From: an uncultured Flavobacteriales bacterium
GTDB lineage: Bacteria; Bacteroidota; Bacteroidia; Flavobacteriales; Crocinitomicaceae
Direction: 5' to 3'
NCBI GenBank assembly: GCA_946478775.1
Contig: CAMLDR010000060.1
Location: 1-21,617, forward strand
DNA length: 21,617 nt
Shown here piece by piece: positions 1 through 7,507 of this stretch. Both the position numbers and the translations under genes were made by a program. Numbering within the stretch: the stretch's first letter is position 1; each line of letters opens with the position of its first letter. The notes beneath the pieces are model-generated. The model did not search any database. It was not told where the DNA came from and was given only the letters and a program-made list of their open reading frames with translations.

Positions 1-1
1 C

Positions 2-436
2 GAATATTTCGACCTGCAGGCGGAATCGCCTTATATGCTGGTGGTAGCGCCCGTAAAAGAAAGCAGAAGACTGAAACTACCCGATAATTACAACGATCTG
101 CCGCTTTGGGAGCGTTTGTACCATCAAAGAAGCGATTTGCAGTCAATTACTCACCTGGATTTCTCGGCGCGTGTCCAATCTGTTTACAAAGAAACAAACC
201 CACGTTACCACGGATTGATCTCTGAATTTAAAAAACAAACGTCTTACGGATTGGTGGTCAATACCAGTTTCAACGTAAGAGGAGAACCAATCGTCTGCAC
301 TCCTTACGATGCGTTTCGCTGTTTCATGAGTACAGAGATGGATTACCTGGTGGTTGGCGATTTCGTGTATACCAAAACCGAACAGGAAGATTGGGAAAAC
401 AAAGAGAAATGGATGGTCAAATTTAAAATGGACTAA
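2..436 (+). CDS. Carbamoyltransferase, C-terminal fragment (NodU/CmcH/SxtI type)
   Basis: The reading frame is open at the left window edge, so only the last 144 residues are present; the Met at position 35 is internal. The fragment reads EYFDLQAESPYMLVVAPVK near its start and contains NTSFNVRGEPIVCTPYDA followed by a Cys/Phe-rich segment ending in DYLVVGDFVYTK. This is the pattern of the C-terminal domain of the NodU/CmcH/TobZ O-carbamoyltransferase family, which moves a carbamoyl group from carbamoyl phosphate, through carbamoyl-adenylate, onto a hydroxyl group. The N-terminal Kae1-like catalytic domain would lie outside the window. The gene is 5 nt upstream of an SGNH-like gene and heads a cassette with DUF5989 and SxtJ-like genes, so SxtI is the closest functional comparison. 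The substrate cannot be read from this piece. Confidence 0.9.
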   Translation, partial: EYFDLQAESPYMLVVAPVKESRRLKLPDNYNDLPLWERLYHQRSDLQSITHLDFSARVQSVYKETNPRYHGLISEFKKQTSYGLVVNTSFNVRGEPIVCTPYDAFRCFMSTEMDYLVVGDFVYTKTEQEDWENKEKWMVKFKMD

Positions 437-441
437 ACCGC

Positions 442-1653
442 ATGAAGAATAAATTCAATCCTTTCGTAAAAGCAAATAAGCGGACATTCATTTTACTTGT
501 CCTGGCATTGATCAGCTTATTTTGTTACAATGTGACAAAAAACGGCATTGGTTACGAGGTTTTTGGCTGGCTGAGACTTTGGAAATACACATCACTTTTA
601 GTTACACTTCTTTGTTTTTATCTTTTGTTCCTGAAAGGAAAACGGGTGATTCTTGCCAACCTGACAATGGTAGCACTTCTTCTTTTCCTGCTAGAAACGA
701 TCCTGTTCTTTGTTCTCGGAATGCCTTCTGCCTACAAGAAAGACTTCACTATTCCGGATCTGCCGGAAAGCCACATTGCCCGACAGGTTGGAGCAACTTA
801 TTACGCAGACAGCGTTTACCACGATGTGAAAGTAGACGGTGACAACGACACGGTTTTTGACGTGCATTATTCGATTGATCATCTGAATAAGCGCATTACC
901 CCTGATTTTGATTCTTCGAAAACGAAATACAACCTTTTCTTCGGCTGTTCAATCGGTTTTGGTTTTGGGTTGGAAGACAATCAAACACTGGCCCATCATG
1001 TCCAGGAACAATCTCCGGAAGCCAACTCTTACAATTTTTGCATTTCAGCTACCGGAACAAACCATATGCTGGCACAATTCCAATACCGCGATCTTTCCAA
1101 ACAAGTTACTGAAAAAGACGGCTGTGCGTACTATATTTTCTTTTGGGACCACATCTACCGCGCAATCGGAACGATGCACCGCTACACGGAATGGCTGCAT
1201 TTAGCGCCCTATTATGAGACGAAGGACGGAAAACTGGTTCGCAACAAATTGTTTAAAGACGGCAGGCCATTTGTTTCAGGCTGGTATGAACGCTTGTACC
1301 AAACCAATATCGTGAAGTACTTCGAAGCGGACCTTCCTTTAAAGCTAAACGATTCTCACTTTGACCTCGTATCGGAAATGGTGCTTGAAACCAAAAAAGA
1401 ATACGAAAAGCAATTCGGGAATGATAAGTTCTACCTGGTTTTCTATCCGAATTACATTGCTTACACGCCGGAAGAAATGCGCATTTTTAAATCTTATTTG
1501 ACCAAGAAGAAGATTAAGTTTATAGATTTGTCGCATACAATTAAGTATTACGGGAAATATACGCTGGATGGCGACTCGCATCCGAACTCGGAAACAAACA
1601 AATTAATGGCAAAATACCTTCTTCAGAAAACGAAGAAACAACACTTGAACTAA
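442..1653 (+). CDS. Membrane-anchored SGNH/GDSL-like hydrolase
   Basis: A 403-residue protein with three hydrophobic segments (about residues 15-31, 49-66 and 69-93) followed by a soluble domain that is probably periplasmic. The soluble part has SGNH-like landmarks: FFGCSIGFGFGLEDNQT with candidate nucleophile Ser170, an NFCISATGTNHM segment that could give the Gly/Asn blocks, and a C-terminal GDSHPNSETN motif with Asp378 and His380. SGNH enzymes include esterases and O-acyl-modifying proteins of polysaccharides. The start codon lies 5 nt after the carbamoyltransferase stop, and the stop codon abuts the next ATG, so the gene is clearly co-transcribed. A role in acylating or deacylating the same product that is carbamoylated is an inference. 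The family call rests on motif order only; an inactive SGNH-like fold is possible. Confidence 0.7.
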   Translation: MKNKFNPFVKANKRTFILLVLALISLFCYNVTKNGIGYEVFGWLRLWKYTSLLVTLLCFYLLFLKGKRVILANLTMVALLLFLLETILFFVLGMPSAYKKDFTIPDLPESHIARQVGATYYADSVYHDVKVDGDNDTVFDVHYSIDHLNKRITPDFDSSKTKYNLFFGCSIGFGFGLEDNQTLAHHVQEQSPEANSYNFCISATGTNHMLAQFQYRDLSKQVTEKDGCAYYIFFWDHIYRAIGTMHRYTEWLHLAPYYETKDGKLVRNKLFKDGRPFVSGWYERLYQTNIVKYFEADLPLKLNDSHFDLVSEMVLETKKEYEKQFGNDKFYLVFYPNYIAYTPEEMRIFKSYLTKKKIKFIDLSHTIKYYGKYTLDGDSHPNSETNKLMAKYLLQKTKKQHLN

Positions 1654-1803
1654 ATGGAATTTTTACGCGACTTATGGCGCTTTATGAAAGAGCGAAAGAA
1701 ATTTTGGTTAGCACCGGTAATTATCATTCTTCTGTTGATCGGAGTATTGATCGTTTTTGGCGGCTCCAGTGCCATTGCACCCTTTATTTATTCCCTGTTC
1801 TAA
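1654..1803 (+). CDS. DUF5989 family (SxtK-like) small membrane protein
   Basis: A 49-residue ORF that starts immediately after the stop of the SGNH-like gene (TAA followed directly by ATG). The protein begins MEFLRDLWRFMKERKKFWL, continues with one strong transmembrane helix (about residues 20-36) and a Gly/Ser turn, and ends IAPFIYSLF. A basic amphipathic N-terminus, a single helix and the FIYxLF end are the features I recall for DUF5989, the family of SxtK, which repeatedly occurs beside carbamoyltransferases and SxtJ. Its biochemical role is unknown. It is easy to miss because of its size, but its position with zero spacing to the upstream gene and 10 nt to the next makes it a convincing gene. 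Confidence 0.85.
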   Translation: MEFLRDLWRFMKERKKFWLAPVIIILLLIGVLIVFGGSSAIAPFIYSLF

Positions 1804-1813
1804 GTTCGCAACC

Positions 1814-2191
1814 ATGAGCGCTCCGAAACAAAAAGCTTCCAATCCTGCTAAAACGGTACTGACAATCGTTGTTGGATTTGTACTGATCTATTTGATCACC
1901 AAGATGAAATGGAGCCTGTCCGTTGCATTTTTCGTTGGTTTGGCCGGTGTCTTGTCCGATTTCATTGCAAAGTGGATCGATTTTGCCTGGATGAAGCTCA
2001 CCATCATTTTAAGTTACATTGTTCCGAACATTGTTCTCAGCCTCATTTTTTACTTCTTCCTCTTCCCGATTGCCATGTTGACCAAGCTGTTCGGAAAGAA
2101 AGACCCGATGCATTTGAAAAACACGGCTTCCAGCTTGTTTAAAAGTAATAACACCGTTTTCGATAAGGCGTATTTTGAGAAGCATTGGTAA
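1814..2191 (+). CDS. SxtJ family membrane protein
   Basis: A 125-residue protein. The reading frame is open back to an earlier ATG at 1757, but that start would lie inside the DUF5989 gene; the Met at 1814 gives the sequence MSAPKQKASNPAKTVL and a 10-nt gap from the previous stop, so it is preferred. There are two or three hydrophobic segments (about residues 15-29, 35-50 and a long one from 62 to 93), then a soluble tail ending NNTVFDKAYFEKHW. A short multi-helix membrane protein with a terminal YFEKxW-like end, placed after a carbamoyltransferase and a DUF5989 gene, matches the SxtJ family. In the saxitoxin cluster, sxtI, sxtJ and sxtK are also neighbours. Its function is not established; a membrane scaffold or partner for the carbamoyltransferase is a guess. 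Confidence 0.8.
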   Translation: MSAPKQKASNPAKTVLTIVVGFVLIYLITKMKWSLSVAFFVGLAGVLSDFIAKWIDFAWMKLTIILSYIVPNIVLSLIFYFFLFPIAMLTKLFGKKDPMHLKNTASSLFKSNNTVFDKAYFEKHW

Positions 2192-2275
2192 GAAACTTGT
2201 TAGAAAGTTAACTAACGTGTTTATCGTGAGCTTGGCCTAAAAAGAAGTCCCTAACTGCTAAAAATCAATCACAGA

Positions 2276-3640
2276 ATGACCAGGGAAGAATTAATTGAAA
2301 GAATTCGTGATAAATGTAAAAAGGAAAGCTCCGGCTGGTGGATCTTTAAATCGAAAACAACTTTTAAGTTAACCGAAATAGATCCGGAATCATATATTCG
2401 ATTACCGAAGCAATTTTTCAACGAATTCACGTCCTATCAATCTCTTAATCCTGAAATTGTTGTCAATAATACAGGTGTAGCAGTTCGCAATAATATGTAT
2501 CCTTGGTTGGAAATTCTGGTGACAGGGGTGAAAGCTGTCCATTCTAATCAGTTTTATCTGCTTCTCGGTTTATCTAATGGTGAACTTGTTGAGGGAGCAA
2601 TCGGAGCCCGGAATCTATCTCAAGTTCGTGAATTCAGTCATATCGTTGAGCTTTATAAATTAGGAAGTGTGGAGGCAACTTCAATAACAGAAACCCCGCA
2701 ATCACCAAAGCAATTCACTAAGGATAAGTATGCTCCTTATGAATTCACTAATAAGTTTTGTAAAAGCTTAGATGATTTTATTATTGATGATCAGATGACA
2801 GTGCATGATTTGCAGGTACTGGCTGACTTAAATGGAATCAGACTGGAGATTGGTGGAGGCTGGTATCCGCTCGTTATCGAATTGGTACAGGAATTAAACC
2901 GCAACGGATGGAACAAACAAGTCAGTTGTATCAAAACAAAATATGCTTCTCTTCGTTTTTATTCGGACACCGAATTGGATGAAATCCTTAACGAATACGA
3001 GGAAAGATCTAAAACCATTTGTGAAACTTGTGGAGAACCAGGAATAGTGAGAACCAGGTCAGGATGGGAATATGTAGCGTGCAGGAAAGAATACCTGGAG
3101 AACAGATCAAAGGTATCAATGGAAGATGACCGCTTTATCATCAAGGATCAGGTGTTCTTTTGGAAGGATGTTGCTAATGTAAGTTTAGAAGGCCTTGATC
3201 ATCTGAACAGGTATCTTTACGTGAAGATCGTCTTTTTTAAAACTTCTCCTTCAGGAAAACTACTGGCAGATAACGAACTTTTTATTTTTAATACTGCTAT
3301 TGGTTTTGGCAAATTCTTGCAAAATCTCACGCTCAAATATGAATCACTCAGCCTTAAGTTCCGGAACTATATTCATGATCATTTTACCACAGTGGATTTT
3401 TGTGAAATCTGCGGCTATGAAGCCGTTTATTATGATGAATGTGAATGCTGTGAAGAATATACCTGGCATGGTCTGACCAGTCGATTAAACATTCATTATT
3501 ACACAAAAGAAGAATACATTATATCTCATCAGATTGATTGGATAAAGGATGATGGGGAACTGTATGAATCTCAGCAGCAGAATTATCCTAAAAACCCGGA
3601 TCATCAAATTTATTTTACGGAAGAGGATCTCAACCGTTGA
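2276..3640 (+). CDS. Hypothetical protein with two Cys clusters (zinc-ribbon-like)
   Basis: A 454-residue protein without signal peptide or membrane segment. I do not recognise the full-length family. Two cysteine clusters could bind zinc: CETC at residues 249-252 with Cys269, and CEIC at 376-379 with Cys389, Cys391 and Cys392. The middle part, GGWYPLVIELVQEL (194-207) through ASLRFY (224-229) to CETCGEPG...RSGWEYVAC, resembles a module I remember from many bacterial and phage hypothetical proteins (WYPL, then LRFY, then CExCGxxG and a final GWxxxxC); its function is unknown. The C-terminal 180 residues may be a second domain with its own zinc knuckle. The gene is visibly more AT-rich than the his genes and stands alone between two operons, which suggests accessory or acquired DNA. 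Confidence 0.7.
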   Translation: MTREELIERIRDKCKKESSGWWIFKSKTTFKLTEIDPESYIRLPKQFFNEFTSYQSLNPEIVVNNTGVAVRNNMYPWLEILVTGVKAVHSNQFYLLLGLSNGELVEGAIGARNLSQVREFSHIVELYKLGSVEATSITETPQSPKQFTKDKYAPYEFTNKFCKSLDDFIIDDQMTVHDLQVLADLNGIRLEIGGGWYPLVIELVQELNRNGWNKQVSCIKTKYASLRFYSDTELDEILNEYEERSKTICETCGEPGIVRTRSGWEYVACRKEYLENRSKVSMEDDRFIIKDQVFFWKDVANVSLEGLDHLNRYLYVKIVFFKTSPSGKLLADNELFIFNTAIGFGKFLQNLTLKYESLSLKFRNYIHDHFTTVDFCEICGYEAVYYDECECCEEYTWHGLTSRLNIHYYTKEEYIISHQIDWIKDDGELYESQQQNYPKNPDHQIYFTEEDLNR

Positions 3641-3668
3641 CTCAATCTTATCTTAGAGAATTTAAAAC

Positions 3669-4631
3669 ATGAAAGCTGCAATAAGAAGATCCTACGGCTC
3701 CCCTCAAAACATTCAGATTGAAGAAGTTGAAAGACCGGTACCCAAAGACAACGAAATTTTGATCCAGGTTCACGCTACCACTGTTAATCGGACAGATTGT
3801 GCCAATCTAACTGCGAAGCCATTCATCATGCGGTTTGTACTCGGCTTATTCAAACCCCGCAAAGCCATTCTGGGTACCGACTTTGCCGGAACGGTAGAAG
3901 CAGTCGGGAAAAACACCCATTCGTTTGCTATCCATGACCGTGTCTTCGGATTTACCGATATGGGCTTGGAATCGCAGGCTGAATATCTGGTGATGAAACC
4001 CAACCGAAATGTATTAACAATCCCGGATAATGTAGATTTCAAGCAGGCTGCTGCAAGTCTGGAAGGAGCACACTATGCTTATTCATTTATCCATAAGGTT
4101 TCGATAAAAGCAGGACAAACTATCTTAATCAACGGTGCAACGGGCGCAATCGGATCCGCACTTTTACAGTTTTCGAAGCAATTTGATGTTCGTATAACAG
4201 CCACTTGCAATACAAAAAACACCGATCTGATCAAATCCCATGGAGCAGACAAAGTGATTGATTATACGAAAGAAGATTTTACAAAAGGCTCTGAGAAATA
4301 CGACTTCGTATTTGATGCAGTTGGAAAAAGCACCTTTGGAAAATGTAAGGCCATCCTAAAAGAACAGGGAGTTTATATTTCATCTGAACTGGGGCCCTAT
4401 TCACAAAACCCTTTTTTAGCGCTAATCACTCCTCTTGGAAGTAAAAAGAAAGTGATCTTCCCGGTACCATTCAGCATTAAAAAGACACTGCCTTACATTA
4501 AAGATCTTTTGGAAAAAGAAGTGTTCAAACCGGTAATTGACCGCGAATATGCATTAGATGAAATAGCAAAAGCATACGAGTATGTAATGACCGGAGAAAA
4601 AACCGGAAATGTCATAATCGCGATTAAATGA
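3669..4631 (+). CDS. Zinc-independent quinone-oxidoreductase-like MDR family protein
   Basis: A 320-residue medium-chain dehydrogenase/reductase. The N-terminal GroES-like domain spans roughly residues 1-125 and contains HATTVNRTDCANL and a GTDFAGTVEAVG segment. The Rossmann nucleotide-binding motif INGATGAIGSALLQFSK is at about 154-170. The structural zinc cysteine quartet and the catalytic Cys/His pair of alcohol dehydrogenases are missing, so this is of the zeta-crystallin/quinone reductase or RTN4IP1-like branch, which uses NAD(P)H to reduce quinones or activated double bonds. The start lies 28 nt after the previous stop with no obvious promoter. It converges on the his operon across an inverted repeat at 4687-4720. 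The specific substrate cannot be told from the sequence. Confidence 0.85.
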   Translation: MKAAIRRSYGSPQNIQIEEVERPVPKDNEILIQVHATTVNRTDCANLTAKPFIMRFVLGLFKPRKAILGTDFAGTVEAVGKNTHSFAIHDRVFGFTDMGLESQAEYLVMKPNRNVLTIPDNVDFKQAAASLEGAHYAYSFIHKVSIKAGQTILINGATGAIGSALLQFSKQFDVRITATCNTKNTDLIKSHGADKVIDYTKEDFTKGSEKYDFVFDAVGKSTFGKCKAILKEQGVYISSELGPYSQNPFLALITPLGSKKKVIFPVPFSIKKTLPYIKDLLEKEVFKPVIDREYALDEIAKAYEYVMTGEKTGNVIIAIK

Positions 4632-4686
4632 TTTAACAAAGACAAACCATGTTCACCGTCACTTATCCTTTCACGATCCATTCCCT

Positions 4687-4720
4687 TAGTTAGTGCGGAG
4701 CGTCTCGCTCGTGCTAACTA
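4687..4720. repeat. Imperfect inverted repeat at the end of the his operon
   Basis: Outer arms TAGTTAG (4687-4693) and CTAACTA (4714-4720) pair perfectly, and inner arms GAGCG (4698-4702) and CGCTC (4706-4710) pair around a 3-nt loop, with a small unpaired bubble between. The element lies between the convergent MDR gene and hisIE, and its right arm contains the hisIE stop codon. It could serve as a transcription end for both sides, although there is no clear T-tract. It looks like one of the short REP-like palindromes that occur in many copies in genomes; copy number cannot be tested here. Confidence 0.7.
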
Positions 4721-5305
4721 CTTCTTTATCCTTCCATTCAAAACACTTAGGATCTCATCCAAAGAAACTTCCTTGGCCCGTAATAAAATCAGGAAGTGAA
4801 ACAACAAATCTGCTGCTTCTTCTTTGAATAATTCGGGTTCGTTTCGCATGGCTTCAATCACCAGTTCCACTCCTTCCTCACCCACCTTTTGAGCCATTTT
4901 GGACAATCCCTTTTCAATCAATGACTGGATGTAGGATCCTTCTCTCGGGATCGTGAAACGCTCATCGATTGTGTCGATCAATTTACTCAGCGTGTCGAAT
5001 GACGTTAATTTCACTTCTCCAAAGCAGGAAGTTGTTCCGGTGTGACAAGTCGGTCCTTTCGCTTTTGCCTGAATCAGCAAGGTATCTTCATCGCAATCCA
5101 ATGTCCAGCTGACGAGTTCCAGGTAATTGCCGGAAGTGGCTCCTTTTACCCAAAGTTCATTCCTGGAACGGGAAAAGAAGGTAACCAGGCCGGTTTCCAC
5201 TGTTTGTCTGAACGCTGTTTCATTCATGTAACCCAGCATTCGAACTTCTTTTGTTGTCGAATCTTGTATGATTGCCGGAATGAATCCGTTTTTGTCGTAT
5301 TTCAT
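4718..5305 (-). CDS. hisIE: Bifunctional phosphoribosyl-AMP cyclohydrolase / phosphoribosyl-ATP pyrophosphatase
   Basis: A 195-residue HisIE. The N-terminal HisI domain (about 1-105) hydrolyses the adenine ring of PR-AMP and shows the metal-binding SWTLDCDEDTLL segment (Asp70, Cys71, Asp72, Asp74) and the KGPTCHTGTTSCF zinc cysteines Cys87 and Cys94. The C-terminal HisE domain (about 106-195), a PR-ATP pyrophosphatase, has KVGEEGVELVIEA and FKEEAADLLFH with the acidic metal ligands. This is the usual fused form, performing steps 2 and 3 of histidine synthesis. It is the last gene of the his operon, separated from hisF by 78 nt while the other genes touch or overlap. Its stop codon TAG lies in the arm of the inverted repeat at 4687-4720. 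Confidence 0.97.
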   Translation of the reverse strand: MKYDKNGFIPAIIQDSTTKEVRMLGYMNETAFRQTVETGLVTFFSRSRNELWVKGATSGNYLELVSWTLDCDEDTLLIQAKAKGPTCHTGTTSCFGEVKLTSFDTLSKLIDTIDERFTIPREGSYIQSLIEKGLSKMAQKVGEEGVELVIEAMRNEPELFKEEAADLLFHFLILLRAKEVSLDEILSVLNGRIKK

Positions 5306-5383
5306 AATTTTAATTTAAATCAGGGATATCCCATCGCTTGTTCTGATTTTCTGTTATTCTCTTAATAATTACTCAACCCAACA

Positions 5384-6181
5384 CTAAAAGAAAAACTTCC
5401 GTGTTCTTCTGTGCCCGTCCGTGGGAAAAGTTCTAATTCGTGTTGTTTTACTTAATTCTTCCTTCAATTCCGGGATGGAAATTTCCCCGAAATGGAAGAT
5501 ACTTGCTGCCAATCCTCCGGTTACAGGTGTTTGGGTGAACAGTTCCTCAAAATGACTCACCTTTCCCGCTCCACCGGAAGCAATGACCGGAACAGAAACG
5601 AGTTGAGCAGCCGCTCGATAAAAATCCAGATCGAACCCGTTTTTTGTACCGTCGCCATCCATGGATGTGATGAGTAATTCTCCGGCTCCCAGAGAAACCG
5701 CTTGTTGAATCCATTCAAGCGCATTCATTCCGGTGTCCTGTTTTCCACCGTGTGTATGCACAGTCCACCCATTTTCCACTTTCCGGATGTCGATGGCAAC
5801 CACCACACATTGTTTTCCGAATGCTGCGGCAAGTTCTGAAATCAATTCCGGGCGATTCACAGCGGATGAATTCACGGATATTTTATCTGCTCCGCTTCGC
5901 AGTAACCTTCTTGCTGTTTCTACGGATGAAATTCCTCCACCTACCGTAAATGGAATAGTTACTCTTGCAGCAACTGCTTCTACCACCGGAATAAAAGTCG
6001 AACGCTCTTCGTTGGTAGCGGAAATATCCAGTAAGACCAGCTCATCCGCACCCTGTTCTGCGTAATATTCAGCCAATTTCACAGGATCTCCTGCATCACG
6101 GATTGCTTCGAAGTTGATTCCTTTCACGGTTCTTCCGTTTTGAACGTCCAAACAGGGAATGATTCGTTTATAAACCTGCAT
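5384..6181 (-). CDS. hisF: Imidazole glycerol phosphate synthase, cyclase subunit
   Basis: A 265-residue HisF, the (beta/alpha)8 subunit that uses ammonia from HisH to make imidazole glycerol phosphate and AICAR from PRFAR. The catalytic aspartates are visible as Asp12 in [16 protein letters not shown] and Asp131 in VVVAIDIRK. Phosphate-binding loops are GGGISS (81-86) and ASGGAGK (201-207). HisF is normally about 250-255 residues; here the family-like end at SKTTRIR (about residue 250) is followed by a basic, aromatic 15-residue tail, [15 protein letters not shown], encoded by a repeat-like segment (5387-5431). The start overlaps the end of hisA by 14 nt. I expect a functional enzyme with an acquired tail. 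Confidence 0.97.
   Translation of the reverse strand: MQVYKRIIPCLDVQNGRTVKGINFEAIRDAGDPVKLAEYYAEQGADELVLLDISATNEERSTFIPVVEAVAARVTIPFTVGGGISSVETARRLLRSGADKISVNSSAVNRPELISELAAAFGKQCVVVAIDIRKVENGWTVHTHGGKQDTGMNALEWIQQAVSLGAGELLITSMDGDGTKNGFDLDFYRAAAQLVSVPVIASGGAGKVSHFEELFTQTPVTGGLAASIFHFGEISIPELKEELSKTTRIRTFPTDGHRRTRKFFF
5387..5431. repeat. Repeat-like element encoding the HisF C-terminal tail
   Basis: On the plus strand, 5388-5425 contains CCGTGTTCTTCTGTGCCCG followed by TCCGTGGG. From memory this resembles a short intergenic repeat found in unrelated bacterial genomes (CACGG ... CACAGAAGAACACGG on the other strand). It starts exactly where homology to HisF should end and reads in frame to the TAG at 5384-5386. 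Whether it is a true multi-copy repeat in this genome cannot be determined from one window. Confidence 0.5.
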
Positions 6182-6896
6182 CGTTAAAAGCTTTTAGTTC
6201 GTTTAAAGTGATTTTTCCATCCAGGATTGCTTTACCGATCACACAGCCGTAACAGCCTGTTTTCCGGAGTTCTTCCAGGTCTGACAGGGATTCCACTCCG
6301 CCACTTGCAATCCAGCGCTGATCCGGGTATTTCAGAATGAGTTCGGCATACAATTCCACACTAGGGCCTGTTCCTGTTCCATCCCGACGGATATCTGTTG
6401 TAAGCACAGTCAATCCCTTGAATGAACGGAAATAATCCATCACTTCTTCCAATGTCTTTCCGGATGAGTTCTGCCATCCGTTTATTTTCAGGTTCACCCC
6501 GTCTGTATCCAGTGCCAAAATGAATCGGTTTATTCCAATAGTTTCAATCCATGAAAAGACCAACTCCGGTTCTTTCGCACACAGACTTCCGATTACAACC
6601 TGGTTTGCTCCCGCTTTTAACAACGATTCCACATCTTCCCGGGTTTTTATTCCGCCGCCAAAATCTACTTTCAACTTGGTTCGGGAAACAATCTCCTTCA
6701 GTAGCTGCTGGTGAACTAATTTTCCCGCTTTAGCACCTGAAAGATCCACCAAATGCAGGAATTCCAGTCCGTGATCGGAAATGTCTCCGGCATATTGAAC
6801 CGGATCAAGTGAATAAGCTGTTTGTTGCTGATAATCGCCTTGAAACAGGCGAACAACCTGATTATCGATCAGGTCAATTGCTGGTATTGCGATCAT
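6168..6896 (-). CDS. hisA: Phosphoribosylformimino-5-aminoimidazole carboxamide ribotide isomerase
   Basis: A 242-residue HisA, the (beta/alpha)8 isomerase converting ProFAR to PRFAR. The start is placed at [17 protein letters not shown]; the frame stays open upstream to 7037, but that stretch lies inside hisH and has no HisA homology. Catalytic residues Asp8 (PAIDL) and Asp130 (ILALDTDG) are present, as are the DFGGGIKT (78-85) and [13 protein letters not shown] (167-178) phosphate and substrate loops. The ATG shares an ATGA overlap with the end of hisH, and the 3' end overlaps the start of hisF by 14 nt, which points to coupled translation of hisH, hisA and hisF. Confidence 0.97.
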   Translation of the reverse strand: MIAIPAIDLIDNQVVRLFQGDYQQQTAYSLDPVQYAGDISDHGLEFLHLVDLSGAKAGKLVHQQLLKEIVSRTKLKVDFGGGIKTREDVESLLKAGANQVVIGSLCAKEPELVFSWIETIGINRFILALDTDGVNLKINGWQNSSGKTLEEVMDYFRSFKGLTVLTTDIRRDGTGTGPSVELYAELILKYPDQRWIASGGVESLSDLEELRKTGCYGCVIGKAILDGKITLNELKAFNDAGL

Positions 6897-7507
6897 AGAT
6901 TTAAGAATTGAGTGAGTAATTGTGCTCCCGCTTCGCCGCTTTTTTCGGGGTGAAATTGTACGCCATAGAAATTGTCTTTCTTCAGCGCTGCAGAAAATGG
7001 AGTCGGATATGATGCGGTTCCCCAGGTGTCTCTGCAAATTTCGGCAACATAGCTGTGAACAAAATAGAACACCTTCGATTCCCCGTTGATCCGCACGTCG
7101 TTCCAGCCCATGTGAGGGATCGGATATTTCGATTTCAATGCGCTAAATCCGTTGTCATCACTGGTGGTTCGCGAATTTCTGGAAGGAGGTTGGATGGCTT
7201 GAATGCGGGATTGAAAAATTCCCAAACCCTCCAGATTCCCCTCTTCATTCCATCCGCACATCAATTGCATGCCCAAACAAATCCCCAAAACGGGCTGAGC
7301 TAAAGTTGGAATGATCTGGTCCAATCCTTTGTTCTGCAATTGCTCCATTGCACTTTTGGCGTGTCCAACTCCCGGAAAAATAACGTGGGAAGCTGAACGG
7401 ATCTCGGATTCATCGCTGGTTAGAATCACCTCCTGACCCAATCGGTTGAAGGCTTGCTGAACGGAAAACAAGTTCCCCGCTCCGTAATCGATCACTGCTA
7501 TTTTCAT
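6893..7507 (-). CDS. hisH: Imidazole glycerol phosphate synthase, glutaminase subunit
   Basis: A 204-residue class I glutamine amidotransferase that feeds ammonia to HisF. The triad is clear: Cys77 in LGICLGMQLM, and His186 and Glu188 in GVQFHPEKSG. The oxyanion-strand motif after FPGVGH (44-49) and the PHMGWNDV segment (131-138) are typical of HisH rather than other amidotransferases. The start codon overlaps the hisB stop by one base (TAATG), and the stop overlaps the hisA start as ATGA. Length is normal for the family. Confidence 0.97.
   Translation of the reverse strand: MKIAVIDYGAGNLFSVQQAFNRLGQEVILTSDESEIRSASHVIFPGVGHAKSAMEQLQNKGLDQIIPTLAQPVLGICLGMQLMCGWNEEGNLEGLGIFQSRIQAIQPPSRNSRTTSDDNGFSALKSKYPIPHMGWNDVRINGESKVFYFVHSYVAEICRDTWGTASYPTPFSAALKKDNFYGVQFHPEKSGEAGAQLLTQFLNL

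Noticed and set aside
1757..1813. Longer start of the SxtJ-like gene
   Set aside because: It would overlap the DUF5989 gene in another frame, and the Met at 1814 gives normal spacing and a family-like N-terminus.
5323..5332. GGGATATCCC palindrome between hisF and hisIE
   Set aside because: Ten bases are too short to claim an operator, and no second site or promoter was found nearby.
6897..7037. N-terminal extension of the hisA frame
   Set aside because: It lies within hisH, has no HisA homology, and the start MIAIPAIDL at 6896 gives the normal length and an ATGA junction.
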